Source: Mesorhizobium tianshanense | Lineage (GTDB): Bacteria > Pseudomonadota > Alphaproteobacteria > Rhizobiales > Rhizobiaceae | Reading direction: 5' to 3' | Assembly (NCBI RefSeq): GCF_007830515.1 | Contig: NZ_VLKT01000022.1 | Span: 1-64,000 of the forward strand | Length of the DNA: 64,000 nucleotides | In this document: positions 1-8,346 of the stretch, piece after piece | Position numbering within the stretch: position 1 is the first letter of the stretch | How the letters are laid out: each line of letters starts with the position of its first letter | Program-made: the position numbers and the translations under genes | Notes under the pieces: model-generated | What the model was told of the DNA's origin: nothing | Seen by the model: the letters and a program-made list of their open reading frames with translations, nothing else | The model's database searches: none

Positions 1-117
1 CTCGTTCACGAAACGAGGCGAAATGCGGAAATGCCGGGCGGCTTCCCGGTGTCCGTGCCCCTCGTCGACATACCCAGCAACACGCTCACGCAACGCCATC
101 GGTAGCGGCTTGCCCAT
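1..117 (-). CDS. IS630-family transposase, N-terminal fragment (runs off left edge)
   Basis: Reading leftwards from an ATG at 117, 39 codons are open to the window edge. They begin MGKPLPMALRERVAGYVDEG and continue through a helix-turn-helix-like stretch containing HREAARHFRIS. The pattern (KPL..LRERV, then EAA..F.IS) is typical of the N-terminal DNA-binding region of IS630/Tc1-type transposases. An AGGAGAA ribosome-binding site lies just upstream (about 122-128). The catalytic DDE domain would lie outside the window, so completeness cannot be judged. Family call by motif recognition only. Confidence 0.75.
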   Translation of the reverse strand, partial: MGKPLPMALRERVAGYVDEGHGHREAARHFRISPRFVNE

Positions 118-199
118 CGCGGTTCTCCTTCAAACCGCAATGAATCACGCCGCAGCCTCAATGGGAATCCTGAATCACGTCAAACGCGACACGCTCTAG
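1..199 (-). mobile_element. IS630-type insertion sequence, right portion
   Basis: This holds the transposase start plus a short non-coding end between the transposase ATG and zapE. The end carries a direct repeat of TGAATCACG (about 140-148 and 171-179), presumably transposase-binding sequence. The outer boundary is placed near the CTAG at 196-199 because IS630 elements insert at TA. That placement is inferred and could be off by tens of bases. The element abuts the 3' end of zapE without disrupting it. Confidence 0.5.
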
Positions 200-218
200 G
201 ATGACGAACGCATGGTGG

Positions 219-1421
219 CTAAGCCCGAACCTGCTGCGCTTCCGGCGACAGCACCCTCGCCCTCTGCCGTTCCGCCCAGTCCTCCAGCCATTCGTGGCTC
301 TGCATCTCGATCAGCCGTGACGCCGTGCGCTCGAATTCGAAGACCTTGTTGCCGCGCCTGGCCGTATAAAGCTGCGGCGGCGGTGCAGCGGCGCTCATCA
401 CCAGCCGCACATGATGATCGTAGAGCGTGTCGATCAAGAGGATAAAGCGCTTGGCCTCGTTGCGCCTGCCTTCGCCCAGCACCGGCACGTGATCGATGAA
501 AACGGTCGAGAAGCGGGCTGCGATGGCAAGGTAGTCGCGGGGGCCGAGCGGCTTTTCACAGAGATCGGCAAAGGAGAAGCGCGCCGCCTCGCCGGCGGCA
601 GCCGGCACCACGACCTGCCGGCCCTTCACCGTCAGCGTCGTCTCGGCCGTCGGCCTGCCATGCGTCATCGCCTCCCAGGCCGCGTCGAGCGCGGCATCGG
701 CGGCCGCATCCGCAGGGGTGATGTAGACCGGCATGCGGCTGAGCTTGTCCAGCCGGTAGTCCTTGTCGGCGCCCAGCGCCAGCACATGCGCATGCCGTCC
801 CAGTATGCCGATGAACGGCAGGAAAAGCTTGCGGTTCAACCCGTCGCGGTAGAGATCCTCCGGCGCGACATTGGAGGTGGCGACCAGCACGACGCCGTTG
901 GCAAACAGCGCCGAGAACAGCCGGGACAGGATCATCGCGTCGGCGATGTCGGTGACGGAAAACTCGTCGAAGCACAGCACCCAGGCTTCCTCGGCCAGCG
1001 CGCGGGCCACTGGCGCGATCGGGTCGTCTTCCCTGACGGTGCCCTCTTTACGCGCCTGCCGGTGCTTCTGGATGCGATCCTGCACATCGGCCATGAAGTC
1101 GTTGAAATGCACACGGCGCTTGCGCCTGACCGGCACCAGCTCGAAGAACATGTCCATCAGCATGGTCTTGCCGCGGCCGACGCCGCCATGGATGTAAAGA
1201 CCCTTGACCGCCTCACGGGTCTCGCGCTTGCGCGCGAACAGCCACCCCAACGCGCTCGATTTGTGCGCCATCCGCTTTGCCGAAATCTCATCGATCAGCC
1301 GGTCGAGGTCAGCAGTGATCCGCTCCTGCGCCGGATCGCGGCCAATCAGGCCCGTCTCGACCAAATGGTCGTAGCGCTGCCTGACGGTCGCATGGGTCTG
1401 AAGGCCGTCACGCAGATGCAT
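219..1421 (-). CDS. zapE: Cell division protein ZapE (AFG1-family ATPase)
   Basis: 400-residue P-loop ATPase of the AFG1/ZapE family, which in Proteobacteria associates with the Z-ring and FtsZ under stress. Walker A is GGVGRGKTMLMD (about residues 78-89). Walker B is LCFDEFSVTD, followed by a sensor region LVATSNVAPEDLYRDGL. Family-typical length. The start is the only ATG before the conserved N-terminus; its ribosome site is weak. In rhizobia zapE commonly precedes mdh and the suc genes; here an IS630-type element lies directly downstream, so that junction has been invaded. Confidence 0.92.
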   Translation of the reverse strand: MHLRDGLQTHATVRQRYDHLVETGLIGRDPAQERITADLDRLIDEISAKRMAHKSSALGWLFARKRETREAVKGLYIHGGVGRGKTMLMDMFFELVPVRRKRRVHFNDFMADVQDRIQKHRQARKEGTVREDDPIAPVARALAEEAWVLCFDEFSVTDIADAMILSRLFSALFANGVVLVATSNVAPEDLYRDGLNRKLFLPFIGILGRHAHVLALGADKDYRLDKLSRMPVYITPADAAADAALDAAWEAMTHGRPTAETTLTVKGRQVVVPAAAGEAARFSFADLCEKPLGPRDYLAIAARFSTVFIDHVPVLGEGRRNEAKRFILLIDTLYDHHVRLVMSAAAPPPQLYTARRGNKVFEFERTASRLIEMQSHEWLEDWAERQRARVLSPEAQQVRA

Positions 1422-1439
1422 CGGTCACGTCGTTCTAGA

Positions 1440-1477
1440 GCGGTTTTCCGTCGGGAATCGCGTAAAAACAATAAGGG
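1440..1477. repeat. Fragment of rhizobial intergenic palindromic repeat
   Basis: The sequence AGAGCGGTTTTCCGTCGGGAA followed by GCGTAAAAAC resembles the flanks of the larger RIME-like copies in this window (compare about 33075-33117, which also carries an AGAGCG and CGCTCTAG edge). It fills most of the gap between omp19 and zapE. Confidence 0.4.
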
Positions 1478-1486
1478 GCGGTCAGC

Positions 1487-2035
1487 CTACCTTGTAAGCG
1501 AGATTGGCAGGCCGTTGGAAGTCTGGCCGTCGAATTTCTCTCCGCCCGAGGAATAGAGCCGTGCCAGCGTGCCGCCATTCTCGTCGTACAGGGTCAACTG
1601 CTTGCCGGCGACGTTCCAGGATTTGATGCCGTCGATCGGCGCCGGGCAATGCAGCGGTCCGGCCCGATAGCCGGCGCCGAATTTGGTCTGCGGCGTCGCC
1701 ACCTGGCAGCTCTGGCCGGACACACTGGCCTTCCACACGCCGGCGACGCTACCTGCTGTAAGATCCGGGGCTCCGGCCGGAGCCGTCCCGTCCGGCGGCA
1801 GCGAGGCGACCTGGGGGTCGAGCGTGCCTTGTGGCGCCGTCGGGAATTTCGACGGGTCGGCCGTGCCAGGCGCTGCCGGCGGCGGCAACTGATTTGCCGT
1901 CACGTTGCCGGAAGGCGCGGCTTGCAGCGGCGCCGGCTGCTCCTGGTCCATCGACGAGAACCGTGAGGTTGAGCAGCCGCTCGCAACGAGCGCGGCAAGC
2001 GATACGGCCAGCAGACCGGTCTTCGAAAAATTCAT
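1487..2035 (-). CDS. omp19: Omp19-type outer-membrane lipoprotein (AprI/Inh protease-inhibitor domain)
   Basis: 182-residue lipoprotein closely resembling Brucella Omp19. The signal peptide ends in a lipobox VASGC with the lipidated Cys at residue 21. A Pro/Ala-rich linker leads to a C-terminal AprI/Inh inhibitor-like beta barrel that contains GVWKAS, CQVATPQTKFGAGYRAGPL and LTLYDENGGTLARLYSSG. In Brucella the protein inhibits host and bacterial proteases; the same role here is inference. The ATG at 2035 is chosen over an upstream one at 2074 because GGAGG sits 6 bases before it and the signal peptide starts there. Confidence 0.9.
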   Translation of the reverse strand: MNFSKTGLLAVSLAALVASGCSTSRFSSMDQEQPAPLQAAPSGNVTANQLPPPAAPGTADPSKFPTAPQGTLDPQVASLPPDGTAPAGAPDLTAGSVAGVWKASVSGQSCQVATPQTKFGAGYRAGPLHCPAPIDGIKSWNVAGKQLTLYDENGGTLARLYSSGGEKFDGQTSNGLPISLTR

Positions 2036-2298
2036 TTCAAACCTCCGTGGAATCCGGCTGGGGCTGCGGTCCACACAATCTCTCCCTCACCAAGATGGAG
2101 AAGGTGGCGAAATTTCAACCCGATATGGTTAAAATACTATTTGCGGCAGCATCTGTTGCAACTTTATCACAAAATGCATGCTGCCCAAAGCCTGCCCGTC
2201 GGGCCTGACCCGAGGCTGCGCAACGGTTTGCCTGGACCGGTGCCCTTGGCATTCCGGTCGCCAAATGCTTGCGCCGGCCGGCTTCGGCCCTATCTCTG

Positions 2299-3339
2299 AT
2301 GAAACGGGACCCTGCCGGAGGCGAAACCTTGGCTGCGAGAAAAAGAGCCGCCAATCGCTACTACAGCGGCCCGCCCAGCGACCATTTCGACGGCGCCTTG
2401 TTCTTCAATCCCGACGGCAAGCCGCCTGGCCGTTTTTCCGATCTCTTGAGGTGGCAGTTGGGTGGCGAACGCGCGAAATGGCCGGCGGCGAATCCGAGCC
2501 CGTTTCCGCAGGCGAAACCGGCTGAGCGGATCGACGGCTCCGGACTGAGGCTCACCATGGTCGGCCACTCCTCGCTGCTCATCCAGACAGCCGGCCTGAA
2601 CATCCTAACCGACCCGGTCTGGTCGCGGCGCGTTTCGCCGCTCTCCTTTGCCGGGCCGAAACGGGTCAATCCGCCGGGCATCGCCTTTTCCAACCTGCCA
2701 CCGATCGACCTCGTACTGGTCAGCCACAACCACTACGACCATCTCGACCTCGCCACGCTGAAGCGGCTGAAGGCAAAGCACGACCCGCTGGTGCTGACGC
2801 CGCTCGGCAACGACGCCGTCATCGACGATGTCGTTCCCGCCATGCGGCTCTCCGTGCATGACTGGGGCGACCGGGTCGACATCGGTGACGGCGTCGCCGT
2901 CCATGTCGAGCCGGTACATCACTGGTCGGCGCGCGGCACCCGCGACCGGCGCATGGCGCTGTGGGCGGGTTTTGTGGTCGAGACGCCGGGCGGAAAGGTC
3001 TACTTCGCCGGCGACACCGGTTTCCACGACGGCATCAATTACCGGCTGATGGCCGAAAGGCACGGCGGTTTCCGCCTCGCCATCCTGCCGATCGGCGCCT
3101 ACGAGCCGCGCTGGTTCATGGCGCCGCAGCACCAGAACCCGGAAGAGGCGGTGCAAGGCATGCTTTTGTGCAACGCCGCCCATGCCGCCGGTTGCCATTG
3201 GGGCACGTTCCGGCTCACCAACGAGCCGATCGATGAGCCAGCCAGAAAACTGGGCGAGGCCCTCGACGATCAAGGTATGCCGCAAGATCGCTTTCGCGCC
3301 TTGCGTCCCGGCGAGGTCTGGGACGTGCCGACGGTATAG
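2299..3339 (+). CDS. MBL-fold metallohydrolase (UlaG / NAPE-PLD-like)
   Basis: 346-residue metallo-beta-lactamase-fold hydrolase. The metal-binding motif HNHYDHLD is at residues 143-150. Further ligands are expected at H in HVEPVHHWSAR, D in YFAGDTGFHD and a late H (AGCHWG). The N-terminal YYSGPPSDHFDG with a following FFNPDG block is typical of the NAPE-PLD/RomA-like subgroup, often annotated as Zn-dependent hydrolase or outer-membrane protein RomA. Substrate unknown. An earlier TTG (2269) is in frame; the ATG at 2299 is preferred, but neither has a strong ribosome site. Confidence 0.8.
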   Translation: MKRDPAGGETLAARKRAANRYYSGPPSDHFDGALFFNPDGKPPGRFSDLLRWQLGGERAKWPAANPSPFPQAKPAERIDGSGLRLTMVGHSSLLIQTAGLNILTDPVWSRRVSPLSFAGPKRVNPPGIAFSNLPPIDLVLVSHNHYDHLDLATLKRLKAKHDPLVLTPLGNDAVIDDVVPAMRLSVHDWGDRVDIGDGVAVHVEPVHHWSARGTRDRRMALWAGFVVETPGGKVYFAGDTGFHDGINYRLMAERHGGFRLAILPIGAYEPRWFMAPQHQNPEEAVQGMLLCNAAHAAGCHWGTFRLTNEPIDEPARKLGEALDDQGMPQDRFRALRPGEVWDVPTV

Positions 3340-3438
3340 AGCGACCAACGTCCGGGCAGCGGAACCCTCAGGCGGAACCCAGGGCATCGTAGATGCGTTG
3401 GTGGGGCATCCAAACTTGTCGGCTGCGAGGTTTTTCTA

Positions 3439-3600
3439 ATGATCAAATGGATCATCATTCTTCTGATCATCGCGGCCGCGGCCAGCCTGCTCGGCATGCC
3501 GGCATTGGCCGGAGCCGCTGCCACCGGCGCCCGTATCCTCATCGGCATCGTGCTGATCATCTTCCTGCTAATCGTGCTTGGTGTCTTCGCGGTGACGTAG
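3439..3600 (+). CDS. DUF1328 small membrane protein (YtjA family)
   Basis: A 53-codon ORF with two hydrophobic helices separated by a small-residue turn. It begins MIKWIIILLIIAAAASLLG and ends in VLGVFAVT. This matches the DUF1328/YtjA family of short inner-membrane proteins, whose function is unknown. A GCGAGG site lies 9 bases before the ATG. It stands between the MBL hydrolase and dapF on the same strand, with gaps of about 100 and 70 bases. Confidence 0.8.
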   Translation: MIKWIIILLIIAAAASLLGMPALAGAAATGARILIGIVLIIFLLIVLGVFAVT

Positions 3601-3672
3601 ACGCGGCCGCACTGGTAATTTCAGCCGCTATCCGCCATATAGGCGCCAAACCGGCATGAGACCTTTCGATCG

Positions 3673-4557
3673 ATGGCAAGTACTGCCCCCTTCGCCAAGA
3701 TGAACGGCATCGGCAACGAGATCATCGTTGCCGACATGCGCGGCCGCGCCGATCGGGTGACGCCGGCTGCCGCCCTTGCGCTCAATGCCGATGGCGCGAC
3801 GAAATTCGATCAGATCATGGCGATCCACGACGCCAGGACGCCGGGCACCGCCTTTTTCATCGACATACTGAATTCCGACGGTACCGGCGCGCAAGCCTGC
3901 GGCAACGGCATGCGCTGCGTGGTGCAGGCACTTGCCGCCGAGACCGGCCAGAAGGCATTCGCCTTAGAGACCGTCGCCGGCATCCTCAACGCCGAAGAAC
4001 ATGCCGACGGGCTGATCTCGGTCGACATGGGCAAGCCGCGTTTCGGCTGGCAGGACATTCCGCTGGCCGAGGAATTCCGCGATACCCGCATGATCGAGCT
4101 GCAGGTCGGCCCGATCGACGCGCCGGAGCTGCATTCGCCGTCGGCCGTCTCGATGGGCAATCCGCATGCCATCTTCTGGGTCGACCGCGACGTCTGGTCC
4201 TACGAGCTCGACCGTTTCGGCCCGCTGCTCGAAAACCACCCGATCTTCCCCGAACGCGCCAATATCACCATTGCGCGGGTGACCTCACCTGAGACGATGG
4301 TCATCCGCACCTGGGAGCGTGGCGCCGGCCTGACTAAGGCCTGCGGCTCGGCCGCTTGTGCCGCTGTCGTTGCTGCCGCTCGCACCAGGCGGACCGGACG
4401 TAGCGTCTCTCTGGTGACGCCCGGCGGCGGCTCCTTGCATGTCGAATGGCGCGGCGACGACCACGTCATCCTCACCGGTGCCGCCGAATGGGAATTTTCC
4501 GGCAGATTCGACCCGTCGACCGGTGTGTGGGCCCGCGACAATGAAAGCGTCGCCTGA
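3673..4557 (+). CDS. dapF: Diaminopimelate epimerase
   Basis: 294 residues. Interconverts LL- and meso-diaminopimelate for lysine and peptidoglycan synthesis. Both catalytic cysteines of this PLP-independent racemase are visible: C76 in ACGNGMRC and C224 in KACGSAACA. The N-terminus FAKMNGIGNEIIV is the family signature. The stop codon overlaps the mtaB start by one base (TGATG), implying translational coupling in a dapF-mtaB-ftsY-yciB run, an order common in Rhizobiales. Confidence 0.97.
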   Translation: MASTAPFAKMNGIGNEIIVADMRGRADRVTPAAALALNADGATKFDQIMAIHDARTPGTAFFIDILNSDGTGAQACGNGMRCVVQALAAETGQKAFALETVAGILNAEEHADGLISVDMGKPRFGWQDIPLAEEFRDTRMIELQVGPIDAPELHSPSAVSMGNPHAIFWVDRDVWSYELDRFGPLLENHPIFPERANITIARVTSPETMVIRTWERGAGLTKACGSAACAAVVAAARTRRTGRSVSLVTPGGGSLHVEWRGDDHVILTGAAEWEFSGRFDPSTGVWARDNESVA

Positions 4558-5858
4558 TGCCCGCTCTTCCCACGATGGGGGTTGACGTCGTCACCTTCGG
4601 CTGCCGGCTGAACACCTACGAATCCGAGGTAATGCGCAGCGAGGCGGAAAGCGCCGGCCTTGGCGCGCTGGCAGGCGGCGCCATCATCTTCAACACCTGC
4701 GCCGTCACCGGCGAGGCGGTTCGCCAGGCAAAACAGTCGATCAGGAAGGCTCGCCGCGAGAACCCGACCGCCCGTATCATCGTCACCGGCTGCGCCGCGC
4801 AGATCGAGCCAGAGAATTTCGTCGCCATGGACGAAGTCGATCTCGTGCTCGGCAATGAGGAGAAGCTGAGGGCACATTCCTATCGCGCGCTGCCGGATTT
4901 CGGCGTCAACGACACCGAAAAGGCCCGCGTCAACGATATCTTTTCGGTACGCGAGACGGCCGGCCATATGGTCGACGCCATCGAGGGCCGGGCGCGGGCC
5001 TTCGTCCAGGTGCAGAACGGCTGCGACCACCGCTGCACTTTCTGCATCATCCCCTACGGCCGCGGCAATTCGCGCTCGGTGCCGATGGGCGCCGTGGTCG
5101 AGCAGGTCAAGCGGCTGAGCGACAATGGCTATGCCGAGATCGTGCTGACCGGCGTCGACATGACCAGTTTCGGCGCCGACCTGCCTGGCAGCCCGAAACT
5201 CGGCAAATTGGTCAAGGCAATCCTGAAGCAGGTGCCCCACGTAAAACGCCTGCGCCTCTCCTCCATCGATTCGATCGAAGCCGATGACGACTTGCTCGAG
5301 GCCATCGCCACCGAGCCCAGGCTGATGCCGCATCTGCATCTGTCGTTGCAGGCGGGCGACGACATGATCCTGAAGCGGATGAAGCGCCGGCACAACCGGG
5401 ATCAGTCGATCCGTTTTTGCGAGGATGTGCGCAAATTGCGCCCCGGCATCGTCTTCGGCGCCGACATCATCGCCGGCTTCCCGACAGAGACGGACGCCAT
5501 GTTCGAGAATTCGCTGAAGATCGTCGAGGAATGCGGGCTGACACATCTCCACGTCTTCCCGTTTTCACCGCGCGAAGGCACGCCCGCCGCGCGCATGCCG
5601 CAGCTTCGCCGCGAGGTGGTCAAGCAGCGCGCGGCACGGCTGCGCGCCGCCGGCGACGCCGCCTATCGTAGCCACCTTTCCTCGCTGACCGGGTCGCGCC
5701 AGTCGATCCTGGTCGAGCGCGAGGGGCTCGGCCGGACCGAAGGCTTCACGCTTGCCGCCATCTCTTCGGGCGCGCCGGGCGAAATCGTCGAGGCTGATAT
5801 CGCCGGCCATGACGGCGCCCGCCTGATCGCGGCGCCGCTTGCCGCCCGCGCCGCCTGA
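4557..5858 (+). CDS. mtaB: tRNA t6A37 methylthiotransferase MtaB
   Basis: 433-residue radical-SAM methylthiotransferase that converts t6A to ms2t6A at position 37 of ANN-decoding tRNAs. The N-terminal UPF0004 cluster cysteines are C16, C48 and C79. The radical-SAM triad CDHRCTFC is at 156-163. The C-terminal part fits a TRAM-like domain (about 370-430). GFPTETDAMFENSL and VFPFSPREGTPAARMPQ are characteristic of MiaB/MtaB enzymes. The single-base overlap with dapF and the 11-base gap to ftsY support one operon. Confidence 0.94.
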   Translation: MPALPTMGVDVVTFGCRLNTYESEVMRSEAESAGLGALAGGAIIFNTCAVTGEAVRQAKQSIRKARRENPTARIIVTGCAAQIEPENFVAMDEVDLVLGNEEKLRAHSYRALPDFGVNDTEKARVNDIFSVRETAGHMVDAIEGRARAFVQVQNGCDHRCTFCIIPYGRGNSRSVPMGAVVEQVKRLSDNGYAEIVLTGVDMTSFGADLPGSPKLGKLVKAILKQVPHVKRLRLSSIDSIEADDDLLEAIATEPRLMPHLHLSLQAGDDMILKRMKRRHNRDQSIRFCEDVRKLRPGIVFGADIIAGFPTETDAMFENSLKIVEECGLTHLHVFPFSPREGTPAARMPQLRREVVKQRAARLRAAGDAAYRSHLSSLTGSRQSILVEREGLGRTEGFTLAAISSGAPGEIVEADIAGHDGARLIAAPLAARAA

Positions 5859-5869
5859 GACGCAAGAAC

Positions 5870-7594
5870 ATGGCTGGTTTTTTCAAGAAGATATTTTCGT
5901 TCGGCAAGAAGGAAGTGGTCGAGGAGCGGATCGACGAGACCGCGCCGCTGCCGCCGATCAAATGGGATGCGCTGGAGGCGCTGAAGCCAGCCGCCGGGCA
6001 GGCCGTTCCGGAATTTTTGAAACGCGAAGAGCCTCGGCCCGAGGCGGAAGCTGCGCCTCCGCCACCGGTCGAGCCGGAAGCACCTCCCGCGCCGCAGCCG
6101 GCGCCTATTGAAGAGGCCAAGCCAGCTCAGATCATTCCACCCGGGCCTGACATCCAGCCGGAGCCTGCTCCGGTCGAGGAGCCTAAGCCCGAGCCCACTC
6201 CGACCATTCCGCCCGAGCCTGAAATTCAGACAGAGCCTGCTCCGGTCGAGGAGTTGCAGCCGCCGAAGTTCGAAACGGCTGCTGAGGAGCCAGCGCCCGA
6301 GGAAATCCCGGCCGCTCCCGTCATCCCTGAGCCAGTTCCTGCACCAGAGCTGCAGGAAATTCCTGAGCCCGAGCCGCAGCGACCAGAAATCGCCCCGTCC
6401 CAGCCGGAAAAACGGCCTGAGCCAGCGCCTGTCGAAATGCCGGCACCGCCCGCCGAGGCTCCCTCGACAGCACCGGAGCCTGCAGCGCCGCCGGCGGAAA
6501 TAGCGCCCCCCATTCGCCAGCCCGCGCCGGTCGAAACGCAGCCGATCTTCGACGAGATCGCGCCCGAACCGCAGGCCGTACCGCAACCGGAGCCAAAACC
6601 CGCTCCCGGCAAGGTGACCGTCACCAAGAAGGTCGAGCAGAAAGCCGAGCCGCAGAAGGCGCCGGAACCGGCACCGAAACGCTCCTGGTTCCAGCGCATG
6701 AAGGAGGGGCTTGCCCGCTCGTCCCGGGAACTGTCCGGCAACATCGCCGGCGTCTTCACCAAGCGCAAGCTCGACGAGGACACGCTGCAGGATCTGGAAG
6801 ACGTGCTGATTCGCGCCGATCTCGGCATGGAGACGGCATTGCGCATCACCGATTCGCTGGCCGCCAGCCGCTACGGCAAGGACGTCTCCGAGACGGAAGT
6901 GCGCGCCATCATGGCGGCCGAGGTGGAGAAGGTGCTGACCCACGTCGCCTTGCCGCTGGAGCTCGACCTCAGCCACAAACCGCATGTCATCCTTGTCGTC
7001 GGCGTCAACGGCACCGGCAAGACCACGACCATCGGCAAGCTGGCGGCAAAGCTCACCGATGGCGGACTGGCGGTGATGCTCGCCGCCGGCGACACGTTCC
7101 GTGCCGCGGCAATAGAGCAGCTGAAGATCTGGGGCGAGCGCACCAAGTCGCCGGTCATCGCCTCGAAGCTTGGGGCCGATGCGGCAGGTCTTGCCTACGA
7201 CGCCTTCGAACAGGCCAAGCAAGCCGGCTCCGACGTGCTGATCATCGACACCGCCGGGCGGCTGCAGAACAAGGCCGAGCTGATGGCGGAACTGGAAAAG
7301 ATCGTGCGGGTTCTGGGCAAGCTCGATCCGGAGGCGCCGCACACCGTGCTGCAGACGGTCGACGCCACCACCGGCCAGAACGCGCTCAACCAGGTGGAGA
7401 TCTTCCGCAACGTCGCCGGCGTCAACGGCCTGGTGATGACCAAGCTGGACGGCACGGCACGCGGCGGTATTCTGGTGGCGATCGCGGCAAAGCACAAACT
7501 GCCGGTCTATTTCATCGGCGTCGGCGAACAGGTCGACGACCTCGAACCTTTCTCCGCAAGCGAATTCGCCAAGGCGATCGCTGGAGTGGCGTAA
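5870..7594 (+). CDS. ftsY: Signal recognition particle receptor FtsY
   Basis: 574-residue SRP receptor GTPase that docks ribosome-SRP complexes at the inner membrane. A short N-terminal amphipathic stretch (MAGFFKKIFSFGKKEVVEER) is followed by about 220 residues rich in Pro, Glu and Ala. The NG domain begins near residue 270 (SWFQRMKEGLARSSRELSGN). G1 is GVNGTGKTTT (about 378-387), then DTAGRLQNKAELMAEL and TKLDGTARGG. The acidic region is much longer than in compact FtsY proteins but such extensions are usual in the family. It lies 11 bases after mtaB. Confidence 0.96.
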   Translation: MAGFFKKIFSFGKKEVVEERIDETAPLPPIKWDALEALKPAAGQAVPEFLKREEPRPEAEAAPPPPVEPEAPPAPQPAPIEEAKPAQIIPPGPDIQPEPAPVEEPKPEPTPTIPPEPEIQTEPAPVEELQPPKFETAAEEPAPEEIPAAPVIPEPVPAPELQEIPEPEPQRPEIAPSQPEKRPEPAPVEMPAPPAEAPSTAPEPAAPPAEIAPPIRQPAPVETQPIFDEIAPEPQAVPQPEPKPAPGKVTVTKKVEQKAEPQKAPEPAPKRSWFQRMKEGLARSSRELSGNIAGVFTKRKLDEDTLQDLEDVLIRADLGMETALRITDSLAASRYGKDVSETEVRAIMAAEVEKVLTHVALPLELDLSHKPHVILVVGVNGTGKTTTIGKLAAKLTDGGLAVMLAAGDTFRAAAIEQLKIWGERTKSPVIASKLGADAAGLAYDAFEQAKQAGSDVLIIDTAGRLQNKAELMAELEKIVRVLGKLDPEAPHTVLQTVDATTGQNALNQVEIFRNVAGVNGLVMTKLDGTARGGILVAIAAKHKLPVYFIGVGEQVDDLEPFSASEFAKAIAGVA

Positions 7595-7597
7595 CAA

Positions 7598-7640
7598 GCA
7601 TGACCCCAAAGAGTTGCAGACTTTTTGGACAGGGTCATCC
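7598..7640. repeat. RIME-like palindromic repeat
   Basis: An imperfect palindrome opens with GCATGACCC and closes with GGGTCATCC, with an inner GTTGCAGACTTTTTGGAC block. Nearly the same inner block occurs at 10740-10758. It sits between ftsY and yciB and may form a hairpin in the mRNA. Confidence 0.6.
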
Positions 7641-7655
7641 GTAAGAAGGAAGCCT

Positions 7656-8330
7656 ATGAACCCGCCCATCCTCGAACGCGACCCGTCCGATCCGCAGAAG
7701 CAGAAAAAGGAAGGCGTCAATCCGCTGCTCAAGCTGATGCTGGAGCTCGGCCCGCTGCTGGTGTTCTTCTTTGCCAACGCGCGCGGCGAATGGTTGACAC
7801 AGAAATTCCCAGCGCTGGCCGAATTCGGCGGGCCGATCTTCGTCGCCACCGGCCTGTTCATGGCCGCGACGGCTATCGCGCTGATCGCCTCCTGGCTGCT
7901 CACCCGCACCTTGCCGATCATGCCGATGGTGTCGGGCGTCGTCGTCTTCGTCTTCGGCGCGCTGACGCTCTATCTGCAGGACGACGTCTTCATCAAGATG
8001 AAGCCGACCATCGTCAACACGCTGTTCGGCGGCGTGCTGCTCGGCGGCCTGTTTTTCGGCAAGTCGCTGCTCGGCTACGTCTTCGATTCGGCCTTCAGCC
8101 TCGATGCCGAGGGCTGGAAGAAACTCACCCTCCGCTGGGGCCTGTTTTTCCTGTTTCTGGCCCTTGTCAACGAGGTGGTCTGGAGGAATTTTTCCACCGA
8201 TGCCTGGGTTACCTTCAAGGTCTGGGGCATCATGCCGATCACGCTTCTTTTCACCTTCAGCCAGATGCCGCTGATCATGCGCCATTCGCTTGAAGGCAAG
8301 ACCGGAAAAGAAGAGAAGGCCGGCAAGTAA
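7656..8330 (+). CDS. yciB: Septation/inner-membrane protein YciB (IspZ family)
   Basis: 224-residue polytopic membrane protein of the YciB/IspZ family, linked to intracellular septation and envelope integrity in enterics. Signature KLMLELGPLLVFFFAN near the N-terminus; five or so hydrophobic segments follow; the C-terminal part carries RWGLFFLFLALVNEVVWRN. An in-frame upstream start at 7614 would place the N-terminus inside the palindromic repeat. ATG 7656 follows AAGGA and is preferred. Same strand and order as ftsY, as in other Rhizobiales. Confidence 0.88.
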   Translation: MNPPILERDPSDPQKQKKEGVNPLLKLMLELGPLLVFFFANARGEWLTQKFPALAEFGGPIFVATGLFMAATAIALIASWLLTRTLPIMPMVSGVVVFVFGALTLYLQDDVFIKMKPTIVNTLFGGVLLGGLFFGKSLLGYVFDSAFSLDAEGWKKLTLRWGLFFLFLALVNEVVWRNFSTDAWVTFKVWGIMPITLLFTFSQMPLIMRHSLEGKTGKEEKAGK

Positions 8331-8346
8331 CTGTTAGGGAGAGGGT

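Noticed and set aside
5663..7921. 752-codon minus-strand frame across mtaB, ftsY and yciB
   Set aside because: It is antisense to three well-supported genes. The low-complexity Arg/Leu/Gly composition mirrors the Pro/Glu repeats of ftsY.
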